NCBI RefSeq assembly: GCF_001514235.1
Contig: NZ_KQ948928.1
Span: 186,001 to 250,000 of the forward strand
DNA length: 64,000 nucleotides
Reading direction: 5' to 3'
Source of the DNA: Streptomyces caeruleatus
GTDB lineage: Bacteria; Actinomycetota; Actinomycetes; Streptomycetales; Streptomycetaceae
Shown: positions 24,052 to 33,026 of the stretch, one piece after another
Layout of the letters: each line of letters opens with the position of its first letter
Position numbering within the stretch: position 1 is the first letter of the stretch
Made by a program: the position numbers and the translations under genes
The notes under the pieces: model-generated
The model's database searches: none
Told to the model about the DNA's origin: nothing
The model's input: only the letters and a program-made list of their open reading frames with translations

Positions 24052-25209
24052 TCAGCAGTCCTTGACGTCCGGGAGCCGGTTGTCGGGCGAACTGATGTAG
24101 ATGTTGGAGATCCAGCCGCCGTACTGGGGCAGATAGGCCCACCAGTCGTTGGTGTACGGCGGCACGGAGACCTCCTGCCCCCTCTTCTGACAGCCCACCA
24201 ACACCTCGACGCCCGCCGGGAGTTGAGTGATCCGGGAGTTCGAGGTGGACGGGTCCGGGCGGACGTTCACATGATCGCTCCAGGTGCCGTACCACCACCC
24301 GGCCGGCCGCGCCGCCCCCGGCACGTTCAGCGAGCGGGTCAGCCGCCCGATGTCCGTGTACGCCTTCCCGTACGACGTCCCCACCGGGTGCAGGGTGAAC
24401 ACGGCCACGATGAACCGGTCCCCGGCGCCCACGGTCCCCGTGCTGTGCAGCGCGGGCCGGCTCAGGTCGACGTCCGCGGCGGCGACCGGAGCCTGGGTCT
24501 CGGACGCCGTACGCGACGAGGTAAACGTGCCCGTGCCCGTGCCGCAGGTGCCCTCCTCGTACGACCCCGACCAGCCCTGCTTCACCGCCCACGGCTTCTC
24601 GAACGCCCCGGCGATGCCGAAGTGCTGGTCGAAGTGGTCCGAGGCGCAGCGCGTGGACTGACGCAGATTGCCCATCACGAAGTCCCGCACGGGGCCGGGC
24701 GCCGAGTCCAGCAGGTAGCGGTAGATCGTCACGGTGTCCCGGGCCGAGAGCGAGGTGTAGCCCCAGTAGCCCTCGTAGCCGGTGGGCGGCGGTGCCGTGT
24801 CCCGCAGACCGAGCCGCCCGGCCATGCGGGTGATGATGGCCGCCTCGCCGTTCTCCACCCAGTAGTGGTCGGCCGCGTCGTCGTAGCTGCTGCGCAGCAT
24901 CGGCTCCAGCAGGGCGCGGTCGGCGGCGGGCACCGTGTAGTCGGGGCCCCGGTTCCACAGGAAGTCCAGCGCCAGCAGCAGTTTGACGACGGAGGCGGAC
25001 CGGAAGCGGGCGCTCGCGTTGAGCTGCTCGGTGAAGGCACCGGTCTGCCGGTCGAACACGGCGGCCCCGGCGGTGACACCGCTCGGCACCTGAACGGCAG
25101 CGGGCGCGGTTTGCGCGGACCGCTGCGCCGGGACGTCGGCGGCGGCGGACCCCGCCACGCCGCCGACGAGCAGCAGCGCGGCGGCGGTCGCGAGAAGCCG
25201 GCGCCTCAC
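24052..25209 (-). CDS. Secreted class-A-beta-lactamase-like serine hydrolase with C-terminal SH3-like domain
   Basis: A 385-residue protein starting at GTG 25209, whose codon overlaps the upstream stop. The signal peptide (MRRRLLATAAALLLVGGVAG) has a cleavage-like SAAAD. Ser73-Val-Val-Lys76 is the SxxK motif of penicillin-recognising hydrolases. YWVENG is in the place of the SDN-like motif and a KTG box is not obvious. The last 80 residues, from HVNVRPDPST with paired Cys (VGCQKRG and the terminal KDC), look like a bacterial SH3 domain for wall binding. Cell-wall modification rather than antibiotic resistance is likely. Same operon as the 125-residue secreted protein. Confidence 0.82.
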   Translation of the reverse strand: MRRRLLATAAALLLVGGVAGSAAADVPAQRSAQTAPAAVQVPSGVTAGAAVFDRQTGAFTEQLNASARFRSASVVKLLLALDFLWNRGPDYTVPAADRALLEPMLRSSYDDAADHYWVENGEAAIITRMAGRLGLRDTAPPPTGYEGYWGYTSLSARDTVTIYRYLLDSAPGPVRDFVMGNLRQSTRCASDHFDQHFGIAGAFEKPWAVKQGWSGSYEEGTCGTGTGTFTSSRTASETQAPVAAADVDLSRPALHSTGTVGAGDRFIVAVFTLHPVGTSYGKAYTDIGRLTRSLNVPGAARPAGWWYGTWSDHVNVRPDPSTSNSRITQLPAGVEVLVGCQKRGQEVSVPPYTNDWWAYLPQYGGWISNIYISSPDNRLPDVKDC

Positions 25210-25583
25210 AGGTAGTGCTCCCTGAGGTTGAGCGAGTTGATCGGCGTGAGGTCGACGTACCAGCCCTCCTGCGGCGGGATCGACTCGTGGCAGTCCGTGT
25301 TGATCGACTTGCACAGCTCGACCAGGGCGCCGTCGTACTGGTTGTTGAGGATCCAGTGGTTGCCGTACTGGTTGTAGATGGGGTGGAACCCGTAGGAGTA
25401 GAAGATGTGGCTCGGGTACGGGCTGTTGGCGGGCGTCACGTTCTGGGGGTAGATGCAGACGGCGCCGTAAGGGCAGCCGTCCCAGGCGCTGCCCTCGGCC
25501 TGGGCCTGGGTGGTGCCGGTCAGGACGGCGACGGTGGCCAGGGCGAGCGCGGCGGCGCCGCGGAAGAGTCTGCGCATGGTCAT
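25206..25583 (-). CDS. Small secreted protein, I36-like Cys pattern
   Basis: A 125-residue protein. The signal peptide spans residues 1-30 (LFRGAAALALATVAVLTGTT, then AQAEG). The mature part begins WDGCPYGAVCIYPQ, resembling secreted peptidase-inhibitor family I36 proteins of actinomycetes. A second Cys pair follows (LCKSINTDC). It overlaps the start of the serine hydrolase gene by 4 bp, so the two are co-translated. It may inhibit or chaperone an extracellular enzyme (inference). Confidence 0.65.
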   Translation of the reverse strand: MTMRRLFRGAAALALATVAVLTGTTQAQAEGSAWDGCPYGAVCIYPQNVTPANSPYPSHIFYSYGFHPIYNQYGNHWILNNQYDGALVELCKSINTDCHESIPPQEGWYVDLTPINSLNLREHYL

Positions 25584-25638
25584 GCCTTTCGCGTGGAGAG
25601 CGGTGGGGAGTGCCGGACGTACGGCAGGGGAGCGGGGC

Positions 25639-26124
25639 CTACCACCAGTCGGAGCAGCGGATGACGCCGTCCACGGCCCGGGACCCGCAGACCCGGAAGT
25701 TGTACTGCGGGTCGGTGCTGGTGCGCCGGAACGGGGTGGTCAGGCTCTGCCCGTTGGACCGGACGGTGAAGGGCCCGCACTGGAGCCAGGGCGACACGGC
25801 GTTGTTGTTGTCCCAGCCGTTCGCCCGCCAGTCCATCCAGACGTTGTCACCGGGCCGGGTCTGCCCGCTGATCTTGCCGAAGGCGATCTGCTGGCCGACG
25901 TACGCGCCCTTCTCGAGCGTGAAGCGGACGTCGCCGAGGCTGAAGCTCCGCGGCTTGTCGGTGTCGCCCTCCGCGTTGTCGGGATGATCACGGAAGCCCC
26001 GTGCCCCGCCCTCGCAGTCGGCGGCCGAGGCCACCGCGGGCTGCGCGGGCTGGACGAGTACGACGCCGGTGGCGACCGCGCACAGAGCGGCGGCCGTGGC
26101 GAGTGTGGAGCGAAGCAGGCGCAT
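25639..26124 (-). CDS. Secreted protein of unknown function
   Basis: A 161-residue protein from ATG 26124. The signal peptide (MRLLRSTLATAAALCAVATG) ends near AVASA. The mature domain of about 125 residues has three or four Cys (ADCEGG, LQCGPF, RVCGSR, RCSDWW) and beta-rich segments (DVRFTLEKGAYVGQQIAFG, DNVWMDWRANGWDNN). No family recognised. It is 55 nt upstream of the I36-like gene, probably in the same operon. A perfect CCCTGAC-GAAT-GTCAGGG palindrome lies about 95 nt upstream. Confidence 0.65.
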   Translation of the reverse strand: MRLLRSTLATAAALCAVATGVVLVQPAQPAVASAADCEGGARGFRDHPDNAEGDTDKPRSFSLGDVRFTLEKGAYVGQQIAFGKISGQTRPGDNVWMDWRANGWDNNNAVSPWLQCGPFTVRSNGQSLTTPFRRTSTDPQYNFRVCGSRAVDGVIRCSDWW

Positions 26125-26217
26125 GAAGCCGTCTCTTCCTGACTGGGGAGGGCGCCCCGCGGTGCGCGCGGGGCTGGAAGACGACTCGAACACTAGGCAG
26201 GAGGCGGCGTTCGCGGT

Positions 26218-26235
26218 CCCTGACGAATGTCAGGG
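26218..26235. promoter_or_regulatory. Perfect palindrome resembling NarL/LuxR-type response-regulator sites
   Basis: CCCTGAC (26218-26224) and GTCAGGG (26229-26235) flank GAAT. It lies between the histidine kinase stop (26344) and the secreted-protein start (26124). TGAC-N4-GTCA sites are typical of NarL-family regulators. Confidence 0.5.
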
Positions 26236-26343
26236 TGACCGGGGCACGGGGATCCGGTGCCCTGCGGGCGGCCCGGGCGTAACGCTCAACCACGGGTAGC
26301 AGCACGACCAGTGGATCTGTGAGGTAGCCAGAGCTGACGAGCC

Positions 26344-27558
26344 TCAGCGTTTCGCGGCTGGGAGCACCGCGCGTACCTCCCATCCCTGCCCGGTGCGTGG
26401 TCCGGTGTGCAGTTCGCCGCCCAGTGCGGTGACGCGTTCCTTGAGGCCGACGAGGCCGAAGCCGCCGCCGTGTGCGGCTGCCGGGAGTTGGGTGCCGCCG
26501 CGGCCGTCGTCGGTGACGGAGACTTCCAGGCGGCCGGCGTCGTCGCGCAGGCGGATCTCGACGTGGGCGGCGTCGGCCGGGTGGCGGCGGATGTTGGTCA
26601 GTGCCTCCTGGACGACGCGGAACGCGGCGGCCTGTACCTCGTGGGGGAGGTCGTCGGTGAGGGTGGGGTCGCGGTGCAGGGTGACCTGCTGGACCGGGCT
26701 CGCGAAGCCGTCGGCCAGTTCGGCGATGCCGGCGAGGTCGCCGACCGGGCGGTGGTCGGCCGCCTCGGTGCCGTCCCCGGTGTGGCGCAGCACGCCGACG
26801 GTGCGGCGCATCGAGGCGAGGGCCTCGGTCGCGGCGCGTTCGATGCCGGCCAGGACCGGGTCGAGCTCCTGCGGCTGCGCCTGCGCCTGCGCCTGGGCCT
26901 GCGCCTGCGCCATCATGCGGGCCACCTGCGTCTGCACCAGGATCCCGGTGACATGGTGGGCGACGAAGTCGTGCAGGTCGGCGGCGATGGCCAGGCGCTC
27001 GGCGCGCCGGGTCTCGCTGACGGCGACCGTACGCCGGTAGTCCAGCGAGCGCAGATAGCCCGCGAGTCCGGCGATGAGGCCGACCAGGAGCAGACCGACC
27101 GTCTCCAGGCCCAGCACGTCACTGCTCAGCGTCACGTCGCCGCGCACGGGAAGGACGAGCAGCGCGCCCGCGTCGAGGATCCCGCAGACCACGGCCGAGC
27201 GGGGCGGGCAGTGCCGTACCGCGACGAACAGCAGGCACAGCAGGATCAGGACCTCGCCCGGCCCGAACACGACCTCCGGGTGGACCAGCAGCGAGGCGGC
27301 GGTGACCAGGAGCGAGAGGAGAGCGGGCACGGCGGTGCGCACCTGCGGTGTCAGCCACTCCGGGCGCCGCCCGGCCGGCCACAGCACGGCGGCCAGTCCG
27401 ACGAGCACCAGAACCAGGGTCTGCCAGACGGGGCTCACCGCCGGCAGGACGCTCGCCCCGTCGTCGCCCGCGTAGAGCACGACGTCGACGACTCCCGCGG
27501 CTAGCAGCAGACCGACGACGAAGCCACGGGCACAGCCGCGGGCGGGAACAGACCTCAT
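26344..27558 (-). CDS. NarL-type sensor histidine kinase (orphan)
   Basis: A 404-residue kinase from ATG 27558. Six or so membrane helices span residues 12-170. A HisKA_3 dimerisation domain follows (ERLAIAADLHDFVAHHVTG) with phospho-acceptor His196 in DLHDFV. Residues 217-230 are an Ala-Gln repeat inside the dimerisation helix, encoded by a hexamer repeat near 26873-26913. The HATPase domain has the N box VVQEALTNIRRH and G boxes VTDDGRGG and GFGLVGLKERV. No response regulator gene is adjacent, although such kinases are usually paired. It is divergent from an ABC-export operon that may be its target. Confidence 0.88.
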   Translation of the reverse strand: MRSVPARGCARGFVVGLLLAAGVVDVVLYAGDDGASVLPAVSPVWQTLVLVLVGLAAVLWPAGRRPEWLTPQVRTAVPALLSLLVTAASLLVHPEVVFGPGEVLILLCLLFVAVRHCPPRSAVVCGILDAGALLVLPVRGDVTLSSDVLGLETVGLLLVGLIAGLAGYLRSLDYRRTVAVSETRRAERLAIAADLHDFVAHHVTGILVQTQVARMMAQAQAQAQAQAQPQELDPVLAGIERAATEALASMRRTVGVLRHTGDGTEAADHRPVGDLAGIAELADGFASPVQQVTLHRDPTLTDDLPHEVQAAAFRVVQEALTNIRRHPADAAHVEIRLRDDAGRLEVSVTDDGRGGTQLPAAAHGGGFGLVGLKERVTALGGELHTGPRTGQGWEVRAVLPAAKR

Positions 27559-27725
27559 GCCGACGACCGTAGGCCACGGACCCGGCCGTGGGATCGGCCG
27601 AACGGCCGAGGGGCGGTCGCCGACGTCGGCCGACGCCGACCTTATGGCCGAGGCGCGCGCCCGGGCGCCCGGGCGAGGGTGGAGCCGCATCCTCACCACG
27701 GACATCGGGACATCAGGAGTACGCG

Positions 27726-28097
27726 ATGCAGCGCAGCAAGTTCCTCGTCGGCGTCGTCGGCGGCGCGACCGCCGTGGTCGCGCTGGGCGGACTCGGCACC
27801 TATGTCCTCGCCGGCACCGAGTCGACCAGCCGCCTCGACGAGTACAGCACCGCCTCGGTGGACGGCCACCGGGCGCTCGCGGCGAACATCGTCGCGGGCC
27901 GCACCGAGAGCAAGTACCACCCGCTGCCCTGGGTCGGCGACAAGGTCTCCGGCGTCACCTGCCCGACCGGCCTGAAGGCCGTGACCGGAGCGAGCATCAC
28001 CTGCACCGGCAAGAAGGACGACGGCGCGACCGTCCGCATCCCCGTCCGTGTGACCAAGGCCGACGCCAAGAGCGTCACCTGGAAGTTCGAGCGCTGA
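27726..28097 (+). CDS. DUF4333-like exported/anchored protein
   Basis: A 123-residue protein from ATG 27726 (CAGGAG about 7 nt upstream). An N-terminal helix (residues 7-29, VGVVGGATAVVALGGLGTYV) is followed by a small domain with two Cys (GVTCPTG, ASITCTG), typical of DUF4333 proteins. It precedes the ABC ATPase gene by 18 nt in an operon and may be an accessory lipid- or substrate-binding component. Function unknown. Confidence 0.7.
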   Translation: MQRSKFLVGVVGGATAVVALGGLGTYVLAGTESTSRLDEYSTASVDGHRALAANIVAGRTESKYHPLPWVGDKVSGVTCPTGLKAVTGASITCTGKKDDGATVRIPVRVTKADAKSVTWKFER

Positions 28098-28115
28098 GAA
28101 GGGGCACGACACACC

Positions 28116-28799
28116 ATGAGCACCGTTCTGGCCGGATACGGCCTCGTCAAGAAGTACGACTCCACCACCGCGCTGGCCGGCGTCGACGTGGAGGTCCACG
28201 AGCGCGACTCGCTGGCGATCATGGGCCCGTCCGGGTCCGGCAAGTCCACGTTGCTGCACACGCTCGCCGGGATCATCCGGCCCGACGGCGGCCAGGTGCT
28301 GCTGCGGGGCGACCGCATCGACAAGCTGGGCGAGAACCGGCTCAGCGCGCTGCGCCGCAAGCGGTTCGGGTTCGTCTTCCAGTTCGGCCAGCTGCTGCCG
28401 GAGCTGCCGGCCGAGGAGAACGTCGCGCTGCCGCTGATGCTGGAGGGCGTCCCGCGCAAGGAGGCCGTCGAGCGTGCCCGCCGCTGGTTCGCCCCGCTCG
28501 GCCTGGACGGTCTCGAGCACCGCCGCCCCGGCCAGCTCTCCGGCGGCCAGGCCCAGCGCGTCGCCATCGCCCGCGCGCTGGCCGTGGAGCCGGACGTGGT
28601 CTTCGCCGACGAGCCCACCGGCGCCCTGGACCAGCGCACCAGCGACGAGGTCGTCCGGCTGCTGACCTCGGTCACCCGCGCCTCCGGCGCCGCCCTGGTG
28701 ATGGTCACCCACGACGCCGATGTCGCCGCCCACTGCGACCGGATCCTCCAGGTCCGGGACGGCCGGATCAGCAACTACAGCCCGTTCACCGTGGCCTGA
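28116..28799 (+). CDS. ABC transporter ATP-binding protein (LolD/MacB type)
   Basis: A 227-residue ATPase. Walker A is GPSGSGKST (residues 38-46), Q-loop VFQFGQLLPEL, signature LSGGQAQRVAIARAL, Walker B VVFADEPTGALD and the switch His in VTHDAD. FtsX-like partners are typical for this subfamily, and one follows 26 nt downstream. It probably drives mechanical export or extraction of a drug, peptide or lipid rather than classical transport. Confidence 0.95.
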   Translation: MSTVLAGYGLVKKYDSTTALAGVDVEVHERDSLAIMGPSGSGKSTLLHTLAGIIRPDGGQVLLRGDRIDKLGENRLSALRRKRFGFVFQFGQLLPELPAEENVALPLMLEGVPRKEAVERARRWFAPLGLDGLEHRRPGQLSGGQAQRVAIARALAVEPDVVFADEPTGALDQRTSDEVVRLLTSVTRASGAALVMVTHDADVAAHCDRILQVRDGRISNYSPFTVA

Positions 28800-28825
28800 G
28801 CCGCCCGACCACCCCCGGAGTCCCC

Positions 28826-30841
28826 ATGCGTTCCCCCGTCCTGCCCCTGACCTGGCACCTCGCCAGGTCCTCCGGCCGTCGCGGCCTGCAGTCCCAGCTG
28901 CTCGCGGCCGGGGCCGCCGCCGTCGGCTCGTTCCTGCTGCTGGTGATGGTCGCCGCCGCCCTCGGCGCGGGCACCCGGGCCGACCACACCACCTGGCGCA
29001 CCCCCGACGCCGTACCGGCGAAGCGGGCGACGGCCGTCCAGGCCACGACCACGACGTACGTCCGCGACGAACCCGTCACCGTCGTGAACCTCGCCCAACT
29101 GCCCGGCCGGCGGCAGACCCCGGCCCCGCCCGGCCTGAGCGGCTTCCCCGAGCGGGGCGAGGTGTACGTCTCGCCCGCCCTGGCCGAGCTGCTGCACGAA
29201 CTGCCCGCCAACCAGCTCGCCGACCGTTTCCCGACGGTGAGGTCCTACGGCACGATCGGCGCCGCCGGCCTCGCCTCGCCCGACGAACTGGTCGCCGTCG
29301 CGGGACGGGCGCCCGGCGATCCCGTGGTCTCCAAGGCCGCCGGCGAGCAGAACTTCTACGACGACGGGCTGACGGAGCGCGCACCGGTCGCCGGGTTCGC
29401 CGGCACCAAGGCGAGCCCCTTCACCGGCGCCGACCAGGGGACCGTGCTGCTGGGTGTGGTGCTCCTCGTCATGCCGGTCGTCGTGCTGGCCGCGGCCGCC
29501 GGGCGGCTCGGCGCGGCCCGGCGCGAACAGCGGCTCGCCGCCCTGCGGCTGGCCGGGGCGACCCCACGGCAGATCCTCGCCATGACCGCCGTCGAGGCGG
29601 CCGGAGTCGGCGCGGCCGGCGCGCTGGCGGGCGCGCTCGCCTACGTGGCCCTGCTGCCCGCGCTCGCCGCACTCCCGTACGGCGTCGGCGCCTGGTACAC
29701 CCCTCAGCTCTGGGTGGGGCTGCCGTGGCTCGCGGCGGTGGTGCTCGCCGTCACCGCCCTCATCACGGTCAGCGCGGTGACGATGCTGCGCCAGGTGGCC
29801 ACCTCGCCCCTGGGCGTCGCCCAGCAGGCCGACCCGCGCCGCACCCGCGCCGTCCGCCTGGTGCTGTTCGTCGCGGTGCTGGCCTACATCTGGATGAGCA
29901 CGGGCGACAGCGGCCAGCTGAATACCCGTCAGCTGCTTGCCCTGCTGGCGCTCTTCTACGGCGCGTTCTGGCTGTTCGGTCCGTGGGTCGTGGACCGGCT
30001 GGGCCGGATCGTCGGCCGCCGTGCCAAGCGCCCCGCCACGCTGCTGGCCGCGCGCCGGCTCAGCGACGACCCGCGCGCGGTCTGGCGCACCGTCAGCGGC
30101 CTGGTGCTCGCCGGGTTCGTGGCCGGGTTCTTCTCCGTCAGCTCGCTGGGCGCCGAAGGCCCGACGCACCATGGCCAGGTCGCGGTGATCACCGCGAACG
30201 CCGCCGACGCCCGGCACACCGCCGCGAAGGCCCGCACGGCGTTGCACAGGGCGGGCGTCACCGCGACCGTCACCGTCACGAGCGAGGACGACTACAACAG
30301 CCTGCTGGGCGGGGTCGACGGCGTGACCGCCCAGGTCTCCGGCGGACAGGAGCGCGTCGACGCCGCCGTCACCGCACTGACACCGCTCGGGTCGGGCAGG
30401 TACCCGGTCACGCAGGAGTACGTCTCCGCGTCGGACGACACGGTCACCGCCCGCGTCGCCACGGTCAGCGCCGCCACGCTGGTGCTGAGCTTCCTCGTCG
30501 CGGCCGCCTCCGGGGGCCTCACGGCCGCCGCGAACGTCCTCGACCGACGCCGTGTGTACGGCCTGTTGCGGCTGTCCGGCACCCCGCTGGAGGTGCTGGA
30601 CCGGGCCCGGATCCGCGAGACCGTGATCCCGTTGGCCGTCCTGGCCGGCGGCACCACCGCGATGGGCGTCTTCGGCGCCGTGCAGCTCAACAAGGCGGCC
30701 GGCACCTACGTCAACACCTCCGGTGCCCTGCAGCTGGTGCTCTGCGTGGCCGTCGGCGCGCTGGCCGTGTTCGCCGCCATCGCCGGCAGCAGGCCGCTGC
30801 TGCGGAAGGTGACGGCGGGCCCGGTACAGACGTCGGACTGA
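28826..30841 (+). CDS. FtsX-like ABC permease
   Basis: A 671-residue permease from ATG 28826. It has an N-terminal helix (23-47), an extracytoplasmic domain, three helices with the FtsX core (GRLGAARREQRLAALRLAGAT), central helices and a second FtsX unit (ANVLDRRRVYGLLRLSGTP) near the C-terminus. This is the duplicated MacB/FtsX-like layout seen in actinomycete drug-export systems that sit next to NarL-type two-component genes. It is the last gene of the operon. The substrate is unknown. Confidence 0.93.
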   Translation: MRSPVLPLTWHLARSSGRRGLQSQLLAAGAAAVGSFLLLVMVAAALGAGTRADHTTWRTPDAVPAKRATAVQATTTTYVRDEPVTVVNLAQLPGRRQTPAPPGLSGFPERGEVYVSPALAELLHELPANQLADRFPTVRSYGTIGAAGLASPDELVAVAGRAPGDPVVSKAAGEQNFYDDGLTERAPVAGFAGTKASPFTGADQGTVLLGVVLLVMPVVVLAAAAGRLGAARREQRLAALRLAGATPRQILAMTAVEAAGVGAAGALAGALAYVALLPALAALPYGVGAWYTPQLWVGLPWLAAVVLAVTALITVSAVTMLRQVATSPLGVAQQADPRRTRAVRLVLFVAVLAYIWMSTGDSGQLNTRQLLALLALFYGAFWLFGPWVVDRLGRIVGRRAKRPATLLAARRLSDDPRAVWRTVSGLVLAGFVAGFFSVSSLGAEGPTHHGQVAVITANAADARHTAAKARTALHRAGVTATVTVTSEDDYNSLLGGVDGVTAQVSGGQERVDAAVTALTPLGSGRYPVTQEYVSASDDTVTARVATVSAATLVLSFLVAAASGGLTAAANVLDRRRVYGLLRLSGTPLEVLDRARIRETVIPLAVLAGGTTAMGVFGAVQLNKAAGTYVNTSGALQLVLCVAVGALAVFAAIAGSRPLLRKVTAGPVQTSD

Positions 30842-30932
30842 GGCCGTCTTGACTGCTCCGATAACATGATCGAACTAACGATCGCCCGGAAAATTCCGTA
30901 TTCGGCCCATACTTAGCAAATCGACTAAATAA
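30842..30932 (+). promoter_or_regulatory. AT-rich promoter region of the PAP2 gene
   Basis: This gap is far richer in A+T than its surroundings, with ACTTAGCAAATCGACTAAAT and TAATTGATATCC near the start codon. It probably contains the promoter; no clear -35/-10 pair is assigned. Such AT-rich pockets can attract Lsr2-type silencing proteins. Confidence 0.4.
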
Positions 30933-32309
30933 TTGATATCCATAAAAACGCGGGTATTTTCGCGAACAGACAGCAGCAGCACGCTCGTGGCGTGGCGCCG
31001 GCCGCGGTTCCTCCTCTGGACCGCGGCGGCCGTCGTGGCCCTCGGCTTCCTCGTCGCGCTGGAGATAGCGGCGCGCCACTACGGCCTGCCGGGGCCGGTC
31101 ACCACTCAGGTGCGAGAGGTGATATTTCCGCCGAAATCGGGATTCCTGCTGTACGCCAGTATGGCGTTGATGATGGTGGTGCTCACCTGGCGGCAGCGGA
31201 TGGTCGCGCTGGGCACCGCGATCGGGATCGACCTCGTCATCCTGCTGGCGCGGTGGATTCTCGACATCAAGGTCACCGAGGGCCACCCCTTCGGCAACGG
31301 CGCGCTGTTGGTGATGCTCGGCTGTGCGGTCGTCGCCGTCACACGCCGCACCGGCCGCGAACGGACCCTGCTGCTGAAGGGCGTGGGCCTCGGCCTGCTC
31401 CTGGTGGCCGGCCGCAAGACGGGCGACACCTGGTTGCTGATCACCTCGAAGACCCGCCCGGCGGTGCTGGACCAGTACCTGGCGGTCGCCGACCACGCGC
31501 TGGGCAACCCGTCCTGGCTGGTGGGCCGCATCGTCCGGGCCACCGCACCGGTCGGCCCCCATGTTCTCGACTTCGTCTACGTTCAGCTCGCGGTGGCCGC
31601 GGTCGTCATCGCCCTGTACCAGCTGCGGCACGTGGCGGCCGAGCGCCGTTTCCCGGCCCACCATCTGGTGCGCACCTTTCTGGTGATCGGCCTCCTCGGG
31701 CCGGCCATCTACATGATCTTCCCGGTGGTCGGACCGGTCTTCGCCTATGGCACAGGCGCGTTCGGCACCGGCGGTGAGCACTGGGCGGTGGCCAACCTGT
31801 GGCCGGAGACGGCGCCGCCGCTCACCGCCCCGCACCCGATGACGTTCGACGAGATCACCCCGCGCAACTGCATGCCCAGCCTGCACACGGCGTGGGCCGT
31901 CACGATCTTCGTCCATTCCCGCAAGGGGCCCGGGCTCCTGCGGTTCGCGGGCACGTTCTGGCTGGTCGCCACGCTCGGCGCGACACTCGGATTCGGCTAC
32001 CACTACGGCGTGGACCTCGTGGCCGGCGTGGTGTTCGCGCTCACGATCGAGGCGGCCCTGCGCTCCCAGGCACGTGGCTGGGACCGGTCGGGAGTCCAAC
32101 TGGTCGCCCACGGGAGCACGGTCTTCGTGACGCTCCTCGTCTCCTACCGCTACCTGCCGCTGGAGATGGCCGAACGGCCCTGGCTGTTCGGCCCGCTCCT
32201 CATCCTGGCGATGGTCTCCGTGATCCTCGGCTTCGTCCGGACCGTCAGGCTCTGGGACCCGAAGACCGCCCTCGCACCCCGACCGGAGCCGCAACCCGAA
32301 CTGGTCTGA
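30933..32309 (+). CDS. PAP2 superfamily membrane phosphatase/transferase
   Basis: Up to 458 residues from TTG 30933. GTG 30987 is an alternative that removes 18 residues; neither has a convincing ribosome site. About ten hydrophobic helices are visible. PAP2 active-site segments are CMPSLHTAW (Ser-x-His) and GFGYHYGVDLVAG (His-x3-Asp), as in Aur1/Ipt1-like inositol phosphotransferases and bacterial lipid phosphatases. It may act on phosphatidyl-lipids or transfer head groups. It stands alone after the ABC operon. Confidence 0.85.
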   Translation: MISIKTRVFSRTDSSSTLVAWRRPRFLLWTAAAVVALGFLVALEIAARHYGLPGPVTTQVREVIFPPKSGFLLYASMALMMVVLTWRQRMVALGTAIGIDLVILLARWILDIKVTEGHPFGNGALLVMLGCAVVAVTRRTGRERTLLLKGVGLGLLLVAGRKTGDTWLLITSKTRPAVLDQYLAVADHALGNPSWLVGRIVRATAPVGPHVLDFVYVQLAVAAVVIALYQLRHVAAERRFPAHHLVRTFLVIGLLGPAIYMIFPVVGPVFAYGTGAFGTGGEHWAVANLWPETAPPLTAPHPMTFDEITPRNCMPSLHTAWAVTIFVHSRKGPGLLRFAGTFWLVATLGATLGFGYHYGVDLVAGVVFALTIEAALRSQARGWDRSGVQLVAHGSTVFVTLLVSYRYLPLEMAERPWLFGPLLILAMVSVILGFVRTVRLWDPKTALAPRPEPQPELV

Positions 32310-32335
32310 CCGGCGTGCCCCGGCGGTGACGCCGG

Positions 32336-32821
32336 TCAGCCGGCGGCCGGTTCGTAGCCGCTGATCGCGTAGCGGGCCTCGTCGTCGATCGCGTTCTCGT
32401 CCCAGTCCAGGGAGATGTCCACGGGGTGTCCGTCGGCCGCGTACCGCGCCTCGGCCGCGTACCGCGCCTCGGCCGTGTCCGCGTCGTCCCGTCGGGCCTG
32501 CTCCAGTTCCGCGAGGAGCTCCCCGAGCGTGGGCACCGCGTCGGGGACCTCCTCGACCACCCGTCGCCCGCCGTCGTCGAGGCCCACCACCTCGGCCACG
32601 GCGCCGTCGCGGACGGTTATCCGGAAGGCGCCGACGAGGGCCCGCTCACCCTCGCTCGACCGGAGCGTGTAGGTGTACGAGGCGGGCTCCCGCCAAGGCG
32701 CCCGCTCAGGCGCCTGCTCGGGCGTGGAGGTCTCCGTGCCGCACGCGGCGACCGCGCACAGCGCTCCTCCGATCAGCGCGGCGAGGAACCCGGCACGGGC
32801 AGGGCGCGGCAGGACGGTCAT
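32336..32821 (-). CDS. Lipoprotein, DUF6174-like
   Basis: A 161-residue protein. The signal peptide ends in the lipobox AVAAC (Cys27). The mature part has PASYTYTLRSSEGER and FRITVRDGAVAEV, the beta-strand pattern of DUF6174 proteins, and a C-terminal ISLDWDENAIDDEARYAISGY. A perfect 18-bp tandem duplication at 32439-32474 gives an AEARYA/AEARYA repeat, a recent expansion. Convergent with the PAP2 gene. Surface-exposed, function unknown. Confidence 0.75.
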   Translation of the reverse strand: MTVLPRPARAGFLAALIGGALCAVAACGTETSTPEQAPERAPWREPASYTYTLRSSEGERALVGAFRITVRDGAVAEVVGLDDGGRRVVEEVPDAVPTLGELLAELEQARRDDADTAEARYAAEARYAADGHPVDISLDWDENAIDDEARYAISGYEPAAG

Positions 32822-33026
32822 GGCGGATGTCCCTTCGAAGACGGCACGACTGTGACGCCGGCCGTGCGGGGAACGTTCGGCGGCGCGTCAACTCCCGACG
32901 ACTCTGTGTGTTTTGGACCCGTGCTTCCCGTGTGCTGCATCAGCGCTGTACGGGCCTTAACCACCCCTTCGCGACAGTGGGATCACTCGCCCCACCAGGG
33001 GGGGGACAGAGGAAGGGAAGAGTGTC

